Shown here: piece after piece, positions 1 through 12,240 of the stretch
Layout of the letters: every line of letters begins with the position of its first letter
Position numbering within the stretch: the stretch's first letter is position 1
Assembly: GCA_019722365.1 (NCBI GenBank)
Contig: JADFUC010000009.1
Location: 248,001-312,000 of the forward strand
DNA: 64,000 nucleotides
Direction of reading: 5' to 3'
From: Lithospermum erythrorhizon
Lineage: Eukaryota > Streptophyta > Magnoliopsida > Boraginales > Boraginaceae
The notes under the pieces: model-generated
Database searches by the model: none
What the model was told of the DNA's origin: nothing
The model's input: only the letters and a program-made list of their open reading frames with translations
Made by a program: the position numbers and the translations under genes

Positions 1-523
1 TTATCATTGTAGAATTCATAGCTGATAGAGCAAGTTTCTGATACGTTGACATGTACCATCTCCGCGAAATTCTCAATAAAGACTCACATTATGATTCATC
101 TATGTAGTTAATTAAATAGTACTCCGTATTAGCTCTATCTTCTAGCTAATATCGCGTTTCAGCTAACGTAGTATTGTTAGCCGTTAAGTAGCTTTGGGTT
201 GTCGACTGGCGTTGGACTAACGCTTATGCCAAGTGCATTGTGGAAGTTTAACAATGTCTCAGAAGATGTCTATGGTTGGTTCTGGAGACTGAAATTTTCA
301 ACTGATGGGAGAGTTGTGCTAATGGTTTCTAAAGACAACTCCGTAATATGTAACGATTTATAAAGTTATTTGCAGTGGAGATGTTGTACAACAGAGAGTG
401 CATCTTGTTTTCTTATTAATAATCACTTTGAATTGTAGAACTTAAACCTTTTGTTTCCCCTCCTAATTCTAATAAATGAAATATATTCTTTCATTTCATT
501 TAATAATACTCATTATATCTATA
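1..523. other. AT-rich intergenic sequence, no gene seen
   Basis: I see no open frame of useful length, no recognisable protein similarity and no repeat boundary before about position 518-524, where a Helitron-like 5' end appears. Confidence 0.5.
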
Positions 524-1084
524 TCTATACATATCATAAACACGAGTTGTCTTAGAGTTTGTTCGCTTTTTCGTGATTGAGCAATTTAAAAAATCTGCTT
601 AATGAAGGGTATAATTGAATTTTGATCAATTTTAATTAAAATAAAAAACTACAAAATACAATTCTATAATATAAGTTTACATACAAATAAATTGTTTTAT
701 TGTGAGGGATTCTATTACAAGTTATATATATGGTATGAAATTAGAAGCGCTCTACTTAATAAATTATTAAAGTTTATTTAAAAATTAATACATTATTTTA
801 CTTGAATAATCAAAGTATTATGTTAAAAATAATTAAGGTTCATCTGATAGAAAAATATTGTTAATATACGATGAAAATATCTAAAAGTATTAATATATTT
901 AACTCAATTTCATCTTATAGAAATTATTCTTCAAATCAATATTTATGTATATAAATTAGGATGACAAATTTATTAATTTGATCATTAAAAATTAATATAG
1001 ACAATCTTTCTCTAATAATGAATTTGTTAATTTTGACTGTAAAATCTCTTAAACATGAAGGTAATAAATATATAGTAATCATAA

Positions 1085-1775
1085 GTTATCGATTTGTTGG
1101 TGAGGTTTTAAATAATTTGGCAGGCTATTGAAAAAGAAAAATTGAGCGATCTTTTGAGAAACGATGTCGTATTTGGTATTTATAAATTTTGATTTTGGTG
1201 GTTGAGTTTTTGTCATTTAACTATTGAAAGAAATCCATAGACATTTAGAGAATCAAAAGTGGTATGTGACTTCCATGGTCTTTATGGTTGGTTTTAAATG
1301 TTTTGACTATTGAACAGCAAATTGAGCGATCTTTTGAGATGGATATAAATTTAAATGTTATAATTTTAGTTTGATTGTTGACTTTTAAATAATTTTAACT
1401 ATTTAAAAAGAAAATCAATTAACCTTTAGAGATGGAGGTACTATGATGTTTTCATAATTTTTAAGTTTTGTTAATTGAGCTTTAAAAATTTACTATTGAA
1501 AAAAAATTGAACGCTCTTTTAGAGATGGATTTTGTATGTAGTATTCATAATTTAGTGGTTAAATTCTTAATAATTTTGACTATTGAAAAAAGAAAATCGA
1601 ACAACCTTTTAGAGATGGAGGTAGTATATAATATTCATAATTTTGAAATTTTGTTGGTTGAGCTTTAAATAATTTTGATTATTGAAAAAGAAAATTTACG
1701 ATCTTTTAGAGATAAATTTAATATGTAGTATTCATAACTTTTATATTTAAATGGTTGAAAAATTATATTGGTTAT
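1085..1775. repeat. Minisatellite, about 7 imperfect copies of a 91-96 bp unit
   Basis: A unit containing TATTGAAAAAGAAAAT, then GATCTTTTAGAGATGGA and GTAGTATTCATAATTT recurs roughly every 91-96 bases, with copies near 1126, 1222, 1310, 1401, 1494, 1585 and 1680. Copies differ by substitutions and small indels. It lies inside the proposed Helitron A. Internal minisatellites are a known feature of some plant Helitrons. Confidence 0.65.
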
Positions 1776-3299
1776 TTAGTTAGATTTCTCAAAGATATAA
1801 GGTCATTAACTTGGCAGAGATTATCATAAATATCAATGATATGTAATATTTGAAATTAGTAATATATATATACATGATCATAATTGTATTAGTATTCTTT
1901 ATCTGAAATAGAAGAATTAGATATAAACATAGTTGCATCAACACATACTTCTTTAAACAATTTCCTAAAAATCGTAACAACAAGCAATTGTACATCAAAA
2001 GAATATTGGAGTCCAAATTTATAAAGGTCAACTAATAGAAATTCAAAACTTGACAATGTTTAAGTAATAAAGGTTGTACCACATATTAAAATTACAATAC
2101 TATTGAAACTATAATTTTTAGAGAATATAAGGTAAACATATACGTATAATTTTACCGTAAATGCTATTAAGCTTATTATTGCCATTGTTTCCAAACCATA
2201 TGATTCATTTTAAACTCAAATGATATATTTACACTACTAACAAAATTTCATTCACAATTGTGATTATTCATTTGTGAGTGTTATACCAATTGACTTTTTA
2301 TTGGTAAGTAATAATTTTATGTCAATAGCATATAATGTTTTGCTTATTAGGATATATTTTATTACTAATATATATGAAATAATAATTACGAATAGTAACT
2401 TGATTTGATGTATAATGATTTTATTTTATTTTTCAAAACTTCATGCTATTTTTGAATTATTATTATTAGATTTACTTTACTATAAAAATTTAGTATATTT
2501 TATATATATTTCATCTTGTTACTTTTATTTTGTTTTTAAAATTTCAATATTTTAAATTTTTATTATTAGATTTACTTTACTATAATAATTTGATTATATT
2601 TTATACATATTTCATCTTGTATACTTTTATAAAACTGCTATTAATAAGTATACCTTCTAAACTAGGAATAGGTTTGTTCATTTATTAAAATTAAATAATA
2701 CATATAATATCAATTATTACATATAAAGTTTTCATATTATATTATGATATATATGTATAATTTGAGAAAACTCTTTTGTTTTAAATTTTATATTTAAACA
2801 ATGATCATGAATCTTCGAGTTAGTAATATACATACAAGTTAGACATGTATTGATGAGTTTTGTTATTGAATTTTCACTAGATATCACATTAGCTTACATT
2901 ATTTCTTTGTTTTACTCATATATTGAATATTATGATAGAAATATAACAAGATAAAGTAAATTGAAAATAATAAGGGAGAACTACTCAAATCAAAACTATC
3001 AAGAGAGTAAACAATACATCCAAAATACCAGACATAATAGACAAATCTAAAGAATTCACATTTGAAGAGATAATTGAAAAGACTAATACTTTGACAAATA
3101 TAAAATCATTATGATTTTAAACTCCACATTTATCTTTGAAGCGAGTTTATAATTAATTAGGAAGAAATAAAATAATGATATGATTTCATATTATTTTCTT
3201 TTAACTATGAATAATTGTTCAATTTAGGTAATAAAATTTATTGAAAATACAAAGATTAACATTGACTTGCTTAATATTCTTAGTTGAGGTAAATTATTA

Positions 3300-3497
3300 A
3301 TTTGAAACCGGTATGGAGTGAATCACTATATATAATAAAAAAATAGAGTGAATGCACGCTAAGAAAAAAGATATGTCGACTAGAGTACATTCTTTGGGCC
3401 GAATAAACCGGGCCAATCTGTCGAGATAAATAATTTGGGCGGTATACGGTAAGAACCGGACCGGTAACTTGACAACAAAACCGGCCCATTTGATAGG

Positions 3498-3534
<37 letters not shown>

Positions 3535-4150
3535 CTAATAGTTAGAAACGCATTCATATAAATTTTATGTAGATTGTAGTTTATACTTCTATTCATATTC
3601 TATCTTCATATTCCCATTTCGATTAAAGATAGTCTACATATATCTCATTAAGTTGAATTTTGATTTCAATTTGATTTCCGCCCGTTTCGTTTTGATTTTG
3701 GTTGGTTCGATTCTGTTGATTCCACGATTTCGATTAAACTTTAGGTTGGATTCTATTCGGTCTTCTCTGATGGCAATGATGAATTTGAGCTTTGTTTCAG
3801 CCGACAATTATGTGCTTTGTTCATTTAAATTTGATTGGTTGAATTCCGGTTTTCCACATGGTAAAGAAGGCAATGATGATTTCTAGACAAATCCGAGCCT
3901 CAGTTGTTACTTAATTTGATTAAGGTTCAATTGATTCTTAGATTCGGTTTTATTTATAATTGAAGTATTAATGCAGTTTCTTGATAAAATCCCAGGCCAA
4001 TTGATATATTTAGTCGAACAGGGGCTCAATGATGATTTCTTGAATTCGGTTTCCACCTATTTTTCATTTGTGATTTTCTGATTTAGGGTTTTTTTTAATT
4101 TGGGTTTTCTAGATCTGATCCACCTGGAACCAGTCCGGAAAACCGGAACC
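3300..4150. other. Segment of different base composition inside element A, possibly captured
   Basis: This part is less AT-rich than its surroundings. It contains GGGCC-type motifs (for example CGGCCCATTTG near 3482), an AT microsatellite, and text around 3620-4090 that alternates T-rich runs with short open frames (one of 77 codons at 3653-3886, plus strand). Such a mix resembles a plant promoter, 5' leader and intron start rather than transposon coding sequence. No protein match is recognisable. Capture of a host gene fragment by the Helitron is an inference only. Confidence 0.25.
3504..3533. repeat. (TA)n microsatellite
   Basis: An uninterrupted run of about 14-15 AT dinucleotides. Confidence 0.9.
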
Positions 4151-5589
4151 GAGTATCCATCCGGTTTGTTATCGGACCAAAATTTGTCAAATCTAATGTC
4201 GACCAATAAATAATAAAAATGATAAATAACAAGAGCAGAAGATAGAGTAGAATTGATGCTTGGTAAAGATGATGACCATTGAAGATATCGGCTTTAATTA
4301 ACAAATAAAAGACAAAAGATGGAGAAATTTTGACGATTTAAGTATGACAATTGAATTTTAGATAATAAGTTTAAAATTTGTAGAATATTTTTAGATTTTA
4401 CGATTTCGATGTTTTATGAATTTCTGCGAAGATCCTCACACATCACTTTATAATATTGTACATCATGTGTTGGAGTGTTTAGTATAACTACACATGTATA
4501 CAGATGATATGGATCTGCAAAAAGAGATATATGAAGAGGTATGCTATCTTTACAAAGCAAATTGATACTCTGCGTATATAAAACCATATTTAATCCGATA
4601 ATTTTGTTTTTTCTACTCTGATTTTATGTTACCTTTATATTATAATAATATTAAAATCACGTGCAAAAACTATCAATTTTATCCTTTACATTTATAAGTA
4701 TAACTAAGAAATCACGTGTAAAGCTATAAATTTTGTACAAACTTTTTGTCACTCTTTAATTAAAATTCAAAATAGTATATTAATGTTCAACTATAATTGC
4801 CTTAAATAAAATATAAATTGACGATACACATTCATAATAAAGTTTCATAATTTGTCTTCCTAATCGATGTGCATTAGACATGTAGGTTGTAGCAGATATC
4901 GATCTCTTTACTTTCCAGCAAAGACTTTTAAATTTTAAATTTTGATTCTTGATTTTTAATTTTAATTCAATTATTTTTTACATATCATATAATATATGGC
5001 GAAAATGTATAACATACTAATGTTTTCAATATAATTTACTGACATAATAATTTTTTTATTCAAATCCAAGTTGTGTATATCAATTAGAATTACAAAAATT
5101 ATAAACATAATCATTAAAATCAATATAGACAATCTTTGTTTTGGATTGAGGTATTTAAACTACATATGAAGAACTTCATAATTTTGATGATATTAAATAA
5201 ACGTATAAAAGAAAATAATAAACAGATCAAATCCATAATTATATTATGGACACTATTAAATACAGATATATCTGTTTAGGACTTAGGATATTAAACTAAT
5301 AGCTTGAATAAATCTGTTCATAATTTAAAATTAACTGTTATATTAAATAATTTTATAAAGGTTATTCTTGAAGGTTATTTAATAAATTAATCTAGAAAAT
5401 AATTTTTACCAATGATAAGTATATAATTTAAGCTTTGTAAAGATAACATTTAGTAGTAATTATTAGTTGGTAAAAATCTCTATGTGAATAATCTAGTCTC
5501 TTCATAAGGTTCGCAGTTTTCATTTCTTTGTTAAATCTTGTGGAATCTAGGCCATGTCTTTGTTCCCCGTCTCTTGTTCATCGAATGTA

Positions 5590-7610
5590 TAATTTTTTAA
5601 TCTTCGGATCTCGTCAGTTTAAGCGATAGTTGACTATTTTTCTAAGTTGGCTTTTGAGTTGACTTGGGTTTAAGACTTTAATGGTATAAAAAGTATCATC
5701 TAAACTTAGACTATGTGGAGTTGTTATAAGTTGATTTTTTGGGGGTTGTAATGTGTTAGATGTTGAGGGTTGACTTTTGTTGACTTTTTTCCCCAAATAC
5801 CTTTAAGTTTATTAATATGATGTTATTGGTTTAATATATAATTAGAAGTGTTGATTGGAGGTTATGTTGAGGTAGTTTGTGTAAAGAGTTAGCAGGTAGT
5901 AGTTGGCGTTTTTTGAATTAAGGTTGTGTATAATGGTTTAATTAATTGGGAGTTGATTGTTGGATTGATTAGAATTTGATTAGAAGCGTTATTGTTGGGA
6001 TAATGGGTGATGTGTGATGAAGCAGTTTAGTTTATCGTTTTATTGAGTCGTTGGGCATTAGTAATCGTTCCTTTAGAGTTGTTAAGTTGGTAATTAGAAT
6101 GTTGATAAAAATTAGAATTTTAGAAGTTGTTCGTTTGGTGTTTTTAATGATTCTGGGATGTTACTTTGAATTATGAGATGTTGAATAATAATCGGGATTT
6201 AAATGGAAGAATTATATTGTTATGCTATATCAATATTCGGGCAGTTTTGTTGGACTAGAATCTACTATACGGGGTTGTTGGTTTGCATTTGATGATACTT
6301 TATTTAGGATTTAGTAAATATAAGAGGATGTTATTAATCGGAAGTAAATAATGTATCTAATTGCTTTGGATAGAGTTAGGCCAGTACTTGCGTGGACTAC
6401 TAGAGAGTTATTTTAGCAGTTTGCTTTGACGAAATTTTTCAATTCACGATGGGAACCTTTCATATATATTATGGTTATATATTCGGTATGTGTTTGTTAT
6501 GTGACTATATTGGTATGTATATTGAGTTATTGAGATTGATGTTATGAGATTGTTGTTATTGAGATTGATGTTATGAGATTATGGTAGTTGTTGTGATTAT
6601 ACCACGTGTGTTGTGTGTGATTGTGTTGCGTGTGAGCTATTGTATGTGGTTGGTATGGACAATGTTCTTTTGGGAGTTGATTTGGGGTGGAATGATATGT
6701 ATATATACATTGGGTAATTAGCCTCGACCGGGAGGTTTGGCGTGTCTATATTGAGTGAGGCCTTCGAGGTGGTGGGAGGTTGGATATGCATATTGAGTGA
6801 TAGCCTCGGTCGGGAGAGTTGTGATATATATGTGTGGCTGGGGGGGGCGATGTGTGTATATTGATGGATGTGTGATTAAGTGGATATGAATGGAGGTTTG
6901 AATATTTCTTGGACTAACCTTTGTTTGTGTTGTTTATTTGAATGAATATTTGAAATCGTGTGAGGTTGATAATTATGAATATATATGTGGAGTGTTTAAT
7001 TGTCTAGGTACTAATATTAATAAGAGTTCTTATTTAATTTGTCATGTGGTTCTTGGTAAGTGTTTAATGTTAAACATATGCTTTTATATACAAGTATAAT
7101 TATATAGTTGGATACAGTACATTGACCTTCCTTCCTAAACTTCTCAGAACACTCCATATTCTCTTTTGGGCGGGCGTTTTATGCGAGGGTTTAGAGTTGA
7201 TCATCGTGGATTTGTTGAGGGCCCTCGTTGACGGCTGCGGATTAAGATGCATTAGGTGAGGTGGTGGTGGCATAGAGTCTCCAGCTGATCTTAATATCTT
7301 TTCCTCTTGTTAGGTTTCAAGACTTTTATGTTGTATATTACGGGATCGTGTGTGACCATACTATTGTTATGATGTATTGTGGAGATTAAATTGGGTTATG
7401 TTGATTGTATATTTCAAATGAATGTATGTTTGTGTTGTTGATATGTTATTTTGGGTTGTGTTGTTAGTTCTGCCAGATGGGCTAAAAATTATTTATTATT
7501 CATAAATAGAATCTTTTTATGTTGTTATCCGTATTGTCCTTTACGGTGTCTGAGTTGTTAATGATCTTGTAACCTCGAGGGCTTCCATTTTGGGATGGGT
7601 AATTCACGAG
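5590..7610 (+). mobile_element. Ty3/gypsy LTR-like sequence, diverged
   Basis: No coding domain is visible. Repeated GTTGACTTTT motifs near the left side, CTCGGTCGGGAG-type motifs at 6720-6830, and a GAGGGCC..GGTGAGG..CTCCAGCTGA stretch at 7200-7290 run in the same order as in the longer block at 12241-14650 (there GTTGACTTTT, then CTCCCGAG, then GGTGACGAGTTGAG..CAGCTGACTTTGA). Both resemble the long LTRs of Ty3/gypsy elements of the Tekay/Del type, as I know them. A short tandem duplication (ATTGAGATTGATGTTATGAG twice) lies at 6531-6580. Ends and target-site duplication were not found, so this may be a solo LTR or a fragment. Confidence 0.35.
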
Positions 7611-10600
7611 ACAATATGAAATTGCGAAAAGAAAAAAGTAAAACCCAAACTAATATGAAGGTGAAGAATAGTATACCAAGATAAAGAGGTCAATTAGTAA
7701 ACAATCAAAGAGAAAATAGCAAGAACCCAGAAAAGCATAATTATTGATGAGGATGACGATTAACGACACAATGTTGATATCAAATTTCATAACAAAGATA
7801 ACGAATAAGTTTTGATCACTTGAGTATTAAGCCCGAATTTGGAAGTTTAAAATATATAAGATATCTTCGGTTTGATGATTTCATAGTTCTAGAAAAAATA
7901 ATACTCTTTAAAATTTATAATGAAATCACATATAACAAAACTATATAATTTCATGCTAACTTTTATAATTATAACAATGAAATCACGTGAAACAAAGTTA
8001 TTACGTGCAACGCACGTCCATTATTACAAGTATATATATAAAAGCACGAGTTGTCTTAAGTTTTCCTTTTTAAATTGATTGAAGCAGAATAAATCTCTGC
8101 TTAATGAAGGACAAAGCGCAATTTACTTGACAAATTAAATTAGTATTAACGTATCTACGTAAAAAAAAGGAGATACTTACTTGACTACAATTCTTGAACT
8201 AATAGATGATGGTTCACCATAGACACATGTTGTATAACTAACAAGTATGGTAAACATGTCATGTAACATGATTTACAAATTAAGAGTATTTACAATAACA
8301 TACTCGATTTAATAACGATCCTTACTACATATTAGTTGTTTATTGAGTTCTGCATATTATATGCAAGTACAATATATAATTATCTACGAAATTGATTTCA
8401 TAAATAATGTATGTCAAAAGGCATCGTAAGATTTCTAATAACTTTTGTATTATGTTGATATATTGTGAAACAGTAAAATTTATATCTCATTAAGCTAATT
8501 ATTAAGTAATTTACAAATCTAAGTAGAACTTCACTCTTGTAGTATTTTCTTTTGTCTTGATATCTTTCGGGTCATCACATCAATTTCTAGGTACTTGAAT
8601 ATTATTTCATTACTTTTTTGTATATAGATTTATTTACATTTTTTATTGTTTTATATCTTATTTAGAATTGAGTATTTATTCTTGATTTCTATAGTTTATG
8701 AATGGATATCAATTGATTTGTAATTATTAATAAAAATATTATTATTTTAATTATATTATAAAAATTATAAAGTAATATCATAATGACTCTTGTGAAAAGA
8801 TGTGATGTTGTAGTAATTAATGTGTTCCTTCTATTTTTTGTGTAATTGATTTCATTTAAAACCCATAGATTATAAGATAAAGAGATTCATCATGTAGTAA
8901 TGCACTTCAGCATCTTCTTATGTACGCAGTATACCAAGTATTTTAAACACATATCCATATAAGTGTAGAATCTTTTTAAGGTAAATCCAAATAGGCTAAT
9001 TTTGTAGACATTTGCGAGGAAAAATCTGATAAGTGAAACTTCCAAATGGCTTACATAACTCTTATTTTGCTTAGGAGTTTCAGGCTAATATCATAAAATT
9101 CGACTAAACATTTCGATTCATGATTATAAGGATTCGGTATTATTACTTGTCAATTGTTAGAGAGAATGCATATTTTGAAAATTTCTTTTCGTTCGGTTCT
9201 TTCTTTGCTCTTCTTTCACCAACAATTTATTCTTGTATGCCTATAATTTAATTATTTGCGGTGAGAATGTACAATATCATTTTATATAGTTATAGTCCGC
9301 GACAATCCTACATGTGAATAGAGGTTGGAGTGAAACCTAAATCATGATGATTTTAAAGCGTAATAGAGATGATGACTTATTATTTTCCCCCTCAAAGTCA
9401 AAGTTATCTTTGCAGTACCACGTAAGACATGTAATTTAGTGAAAGTAAGAGAAAAGAACTAATTATTCAATCAACCAATGAATACGTCTTTTCATTAATT
9501 TTCCTTTGCGAAGGATGTGGGGGTGGAGTTCTTAGGGCTTCAGAGATGAACCAACAAAAGGCATCATTCTGTCTCTTATCACATGTATTTGTTTATGAGT
9601 ATTGTTAATATAGAGTTAGAAATTTTATTTTAATTTGAAATATATTCTCAGTTCTATTTTATGATCTTTTAGTTTGAAATTTATTAAAATACAATTATAT
9701 CTAACTAAATTAGCTGTCCATCGAATTATTTGAATATTTTATGTTTGGCTCAAGTAAAATTTATATCTAAATGAAAGCTAATTATTCTAATTTACAAATC
9801 CTAAGTACAATTTCCTCTTTATTTAATTACATGTTTCCTTTTGTCTTGATATATCTTTCGATTATCTACATCAATTTCACAAGTGTACTTGAATCTTATT
9901 TCATTACTTTGATTTTTTTTGTATTTAGATTTATTTACATTTTTTTGTGTTATTTGTTTCTATTTTATTTAGAATTGGTATTTATTCTTCGATTTCTATA
10001 GTTTATGAATGAATATCAATTGATTTAATTAGTAATAAAAAAATTATAGAATTACTATAAATACAATTGAATAAGAAAAAACATATAGATCAATTGAAAT
10101 TGAAGTACTTTTTCAAAATATACTTTTTGACTACTTTTCTCTTAGAAGTGCTCTTGACCAATGTTGCTTAGCGATTGTCACTATATATATTTTGTCTGAC
10201 TTTTTGGTATTTTTTTCTTTTCCTTAATCACATGCGAATGGTTAAAATAACGGACGGAGTATAATACTATTGAAACTATAACTTTTATCAATTGTTGAAT
10301 AAAAAGCCCAGAATAGAATTTCATATTGAATCCAAACCAAAAGAAATTATAATAAAGATAAATGTAATATAACACTACTAATCTAGTTATTAAGTGTTTG
10401 TCTCCATTTGTTAACAAATGATTAATTTGATGATATGTTAGTTTATGCTCTTCTTTTGTTATTGTCATTTTTTTACATTTTGACTAATAAATGAAAGGTT
10501 TACTAATTTGTTAATGATACCAGCACAATTTATTTTATAGTAAACTTTATAATTTTTCCTTCTCATATATTTTAACTTTTAATTCATTATAATAATTATA

Positions 10601-10679
10601 GTTATAGTTAATATTATATAATATAATATAACAATGATGTTATCAAATTTACCTTATAGAAAAATATCGGTTTATAAGC

Positions 10680-11110
10680 TGAAATTTGAAAAAGTCAGAT
10701 TTCGGGGATTTTTTAAGCTTCGAAATCTGAAAAGAGTCAACTCTGGTTAGAAAAAGTCAACTGGTCAGAAAAGTCAACGTGAGTACTATTCACGTGTTAC
10801 TGTAGCAATCGGGTACTGTAGCATCGAGTACTATTCACAGCCCAACAACTCCGGTGACCTCCTTGGACCAGCGAAATCCGACGAACCAGCAGCGAACTCC
10901 GGCGAACTCCTTAGTAGCAGACCAGCGTACCAACGAAACCGGCTAACAGGCCTCGGCCTCGTGATGGAGCATCGGCGGGGATCTGGCGTGATGGGTGCAG
11001 TGTGCTCATAGATCCGGCCAGGCTCCATATGGGGTTTCTCCGGCCGAATATATTAAAAACCTAGTCAAGACACGGCAATTACTTAATTTTGGCGGCGATG
11101 GCGGACTCCG
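10680..11110. mobile_element. Ty3/gypsy LTR-like fragment, GC-richer
   Basis: The segment contains repeated AAAAGTCAAC motifs and paired TACTGTAGCA / GTACTATTCAC motifs, then a GC-rich stretch with CTCCGGCG repeats and CTCCGGCCG near 11038. That order is familiar from gypsy LTR and leader regions in plants. A 65-codon open frame on the minus strand (10831-11028) is arginine/serine/proline-rich and looks like a by-product of the GC-rich repeats. Confidence 0.35.
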
Positions 11111-12240
11111 GCGAGCAATTTGAATTTTCGACAATAATTAAAAGCAATAATTTCGATCTGCTGTATAGATTATAGTTCGATTGGATTGTTGTCATTTTGA
11201 AAACAGTTACGCAGTTAATTGATTCGAACAAGCCCAGAAATTAATCTTGGCAGGTGTGCTTTTATTGAGATGAACAAAGGGCAAGCTTTACTTTGAAGAC
11301 ATTTTATTGAGGAGAGATGACGAAAAGCCCAGGCTTTAAGCCAAGTGTAAAGTAATAAAGATGGAAAGGCGTATTCTTTTTTAGGCGATAAATAAGAGGA
11401 CAAACACCGTATATAATATATAGTAGGAGTTAGGTCTAGGTTTAATCAAGGATGAGAGTGGGTTGAAATTTAATTGGTTAATTGAATAGTGTCTAAACTT
11501 GGATCGAGCAGCGCGTTTGACATGCTAGGATCAAATATAATGTCTCCCAGGCCAATTGTTGTAAAAGAAACACAAAGGCAATCTGAGAAGTAATGGAAGA
11601 TATGCACAAAGTATCTTGTTTCACAAAGACAGGTAGAAACCACCAAGCAACGAGTCCGGGTCGGAACTCTACGAAAGGGCCATCGAGGTTCTAGTTGCGC
11701 GGCAGATCAATCAACCTATGTCAAAGTTCGGGATTCTTTGACACGAAATGAATTTCTCCACTAGCGAAGCATTTCGTACCACATGCTCGGCAAGTTAGAA
11801 ATTCGAGGGTATTTCTCAGCTTCCTGATACCTGCTCAGCCGATATCCACGAATATAATGAAATCGAACATCATTAGTCCTATCATGAAGCAGGATTTTAC
11901 ATAATTAGTGCGGATTGACTATTAGAAAATCTGTTAGCATCTTGTCAATAAATTTGAAATGATAAAGTCCTAAGCGAATAGCTAACTTTAAAAGCTTAAG
12001 TGGAAGCTACATACTCGGATTCGGTGGGTAGATAAAGCATGATGGGTTAAAGTTGAGGCTTAGAAACATGAAAAATGGCATAGTAAATACATAAAGTAGT
12101 AGATTTCTATTGTTCACTGTCGTTAATAATTAGGATGACACTAACTTCTTGTCCCATCGTGATATCTAGAGAAACTCAAACCAACATCAGTGAATTTCAA
12201 ATACCTTAAAACCACTTTAAAGCACATTCCAATGAAATTT

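Larger units (their letters stand above)
524..8031 (+). mobile_element. Helitron-like element A, non-autonomous, with nested material
   Basis: The proposed 5' end starts TCTATACATATCATAAACAC followed by GAGTTGTC, matching the starts of the other copies at 8032, 15670 and 15870 (consensus TCTATATATAAAAGYACGAG). The proposed 3' end has a hairpin with stems ACGTGC (8004-8009) and GCACGT (8013-8018), loop AAC, then a short spacer and CAAG at 8028-8031, a decayed form of the Helitron CTAG terminus. The 3' third (about 7650-8031) resembles the 3' part of element D (about 17080-17482), including a shared AAATCACGTG stretch. No Rep/helicase frame is visible, so it would depend on an autonomous partner. 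It contains a minisatellite (1085-1775), a possible captured segment (3370-4150) and an LTR-like block (5590-7610). The outer boundaries are inferred from family comparison inside this window. Confidence 0.45.

Noticed and set aside
3653..3886. 77-codon plus-strand frame as a small gene
   Set aside because: It is hydrophobic and repetitive in composition, has no recognised motif and lies inside the Helitron-like element. Kept only as part of a possible captured segment.
10831..11028. 65-codon minus-strand frame
   Set aside because: It is a by-product of the GC-rich CTCCGGCG repeats in an LTR-like block. There is no start context and no conserved domain.
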